The notes beneath the pieces are model-generated. The model was given only the letters and a program-made list of their open reading frames with translations. It ran no database searches and was not told the origin of the DNA. This document shows, piece after piece, positions 5,475 to 6,418 of a stretch of DNA of 6,418 nucleotides. Source of the DNA: Flavobacteriia bacterium (GTDB taxonomy: Bacteria; Bacteroidota; Bacteroidia; Flavobacteriales; Schleiferiaceae); NCBI GenBank assembly GCA_949516455.1, contig CATILC010000100.1:1-6418 (forward strand), read 5' to 3'. The number at the start of each line of letters is the position of its first letter. Position 1 is the stretch's first letter. A program made the position numbers and the translations under genes.

Positions 5475-6418
5475 ATGCAAAACAAATGGCTTCTCTTTAC
5501 ATGCACCGCAATCTGTGCGGGCTTAATGAATGTCAATGCACAATCGGATGACACCGAGGCCTCCCGTCTTTTGATGGAAGCACAAGTAACAGGACTGAGG
5601 GCAAGCAGCGGAACGCCCACCAGCTTTCAAAACATCGACTCCACTTTTTTACAGCGATTCGACAGCGGAAAAGATCTCCCCATGGTCCTGCAGCAAACGC
5701 CTTCATTGGTGAGCACCTCAGATGCTGGGGCCGGAGTTGGCTACACGGGAATGCGCATTCGCGGCAGCGATGCGACACGGATCAATGTGACCATGAACGG
5801 CATTCCACTGAATGACTCTGAATCACAGGGTGTCTTCTGGGTAAATACGCCCGACCTGGTGTCCAGCCTGAAAAGCATCCAAATTCAAAGGGGGGTGGGC
5901 AGCTCCACGAATGGCGCAGGTGCATTCGGCGCATCTGTGAATATGAACACTTTGGGCAACAGCCAAAAGGCTTCCTCTGGCTACACCCTGGGGGCGGGAA
6001 GCTTCAACACCTGGAGACAAACCTTCAAGGCATCTACTGGAATGTTTGGCAATGGCTGGAGCCTGGATCTTCGCTTGAGCGATCTTCGGTCGGACGGATA
6101 CATCGACCGGGCGAGCAGCGACCTTCAAGGATATTTCGCCCAACTGAATTGGAAGGGAACCGATCAAAATCTTCAATTCATCGCCTATGGCGGACGGGAA
6201 GTCACCTACCAAGCCTGGTACGGATTGGATGGTCCGACCATGGAAACCGACCGGACCACCAACTATGCGGGTGCTTTATACGGAATTGATGGCAGCATTA
6301 ACTACTATGATGATGAGACGGATAATTACGGTCAGGATCATTATCAGCTGCATTATGGCAAGCAATTCAGTTCGAACAGCCACTTGACAGCCGCACTCCA
6401 CTACACCGGGGGAAAGGG
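5475..6418 (+). CDS. TonB-dependent receptor, putative thiamine-compound importer (partial at window end)
   Basis: Outer-membrane receptor that would take up its ligand with energy from TonB/ExbBD; the first 314 codons are present and the barrel continues past the window. Residues 1-23 are a signal peptide (MQNKW start, hydrophobic core, cleavage near NAQ). There is no carboxypeptidase-like domain, unlike the receptor at the left edge: the plug follows almost directly, with DSGKDLPMVLQQTPSLVS (63-80), YTGMRIRGSDATRINVTMNG (90-109), GIPLNDSESQGVFWVNTPDL (109-128), and IQIQRGVGSSTNGAGAFGAS (135-154). From about 165 the sequence has alternating aromatic/polar barrel strands (YTLGAGSFNTWRQTFKAS). 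The TPP riboswitch in its leader makes thiamine, TPP or a precursor the likely substrate; TPP-regulated TonB receptors are known in Bacteroidota. The start at 5475 is the first in-frame ATG after the leader and gives a good signal peptide, though only a weak ribosome site precedes it. Family is certain; substrate is inferred from regulation. Confidence 0.93.
   Translation, partial: MQNKWLLFTCTAICAGLMNVNAQSDDTEASRLLMEAQVTGLRASSGTPTSFQNIDSTFLQRFDSGKDLPMVLQQTPSLVSTSDAGAGVGYTGMRIRGSDATRINVTMNGIPLNDSESQGVFWVNTPDLVSSLKSIQIQRGVGSSTNGAGAFGASVNMNTLGNSQKASSGYTLGAGSFNTWRQTFKASTGMFGNGWSLDLRLSDLRSDGYIDRASSDLQGYFAQLNWKGTDQNLQFIAYGGREVTYQAWYGLDGPTMETDRTTNYAGALYGIDGSINYYDDETDNYGQDHYQLHYGKQFSSNSHLTAALHYTGGK

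Overview
The window looks like chromosomal DNA of a marine-type Bacteroidota, most likely Flavobacteriales. Evidence for this is two SusC/TonB-type outer-membrane receptors, one with an N-terminal carboxypeptidase-like domain; exact copies of the Bacteroidota -7 promoter motif TAnnTTTG upstream of two genes; a bacterial geranylgeranylglyceryl-phosphate-synthase-family gene; and mostly weak Shine-Dalgarno sequences. By eye the base composition is near 50% G+C, rather high for classical Flavobacteriaceae, so no genus is claimed. Both ends of the window cut through TonB-dependent receptor genes. No rRNA, tRNA, CRISPR array, insertion sequence or phage gene was seen.

Layout: (1) 1-755, minus strand: N-terminal part of a TonB-dependent receptor with a carboxypeptidase-regulatory-like domain. 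(2) 900-1364, plus strand: a small exported, probably lipid-anchored Rieske-like protein with unusual cluster-ligand positions. (3) 1423-2736, minus strand: S-adenosylhomocysteine hydrolase (ahcY), convergent with the Rieske gene, with an intrinsic terminator between them. (4) 2804-5317, plus strand: a compact four-gene cluster of 4'-phosphopantetheinyl transferase, GGGP/HepGP synthase family protein, PnuC-family vitamin transporter and NadR-like P-loop kinase. The last two overlap by ATGA and look translationally coupled. (5) 5329-5474: a Bacteroidota-type -7 element, then a well-formed TPP (thiamine pyrophosphate) riboswitch, then a candidate expression-platform hairpin. (6) 5475 to the window end, plus strand: a TonB-dependent receptor without the carboxypeptidase-like domain, inferred from the riboswitch to import thiamine or a precursor.

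How the genes may work together: the right half reads as a cofactor-uptake neighbourhood. The riboswitch-controlled receptor would bring thiamine compounds across the outer membrane. The PnuC-family protein would pass a vitamin across the inner membrane and the adjacent kinase would trap it by phosphorylation. Sequence family alone points to nicotinamide riboside for the PnuC/kinase pair, while the TPP riboswitch next door raises thiamine as an alternative; this is the main open question. The synthase gene suggests potential for an archaeal-type ether-lipid precursor or a related prenylglyceryl phosphate. AhcY is a housekeeping methyl-cycle enzyme with its own promoter and terminator.
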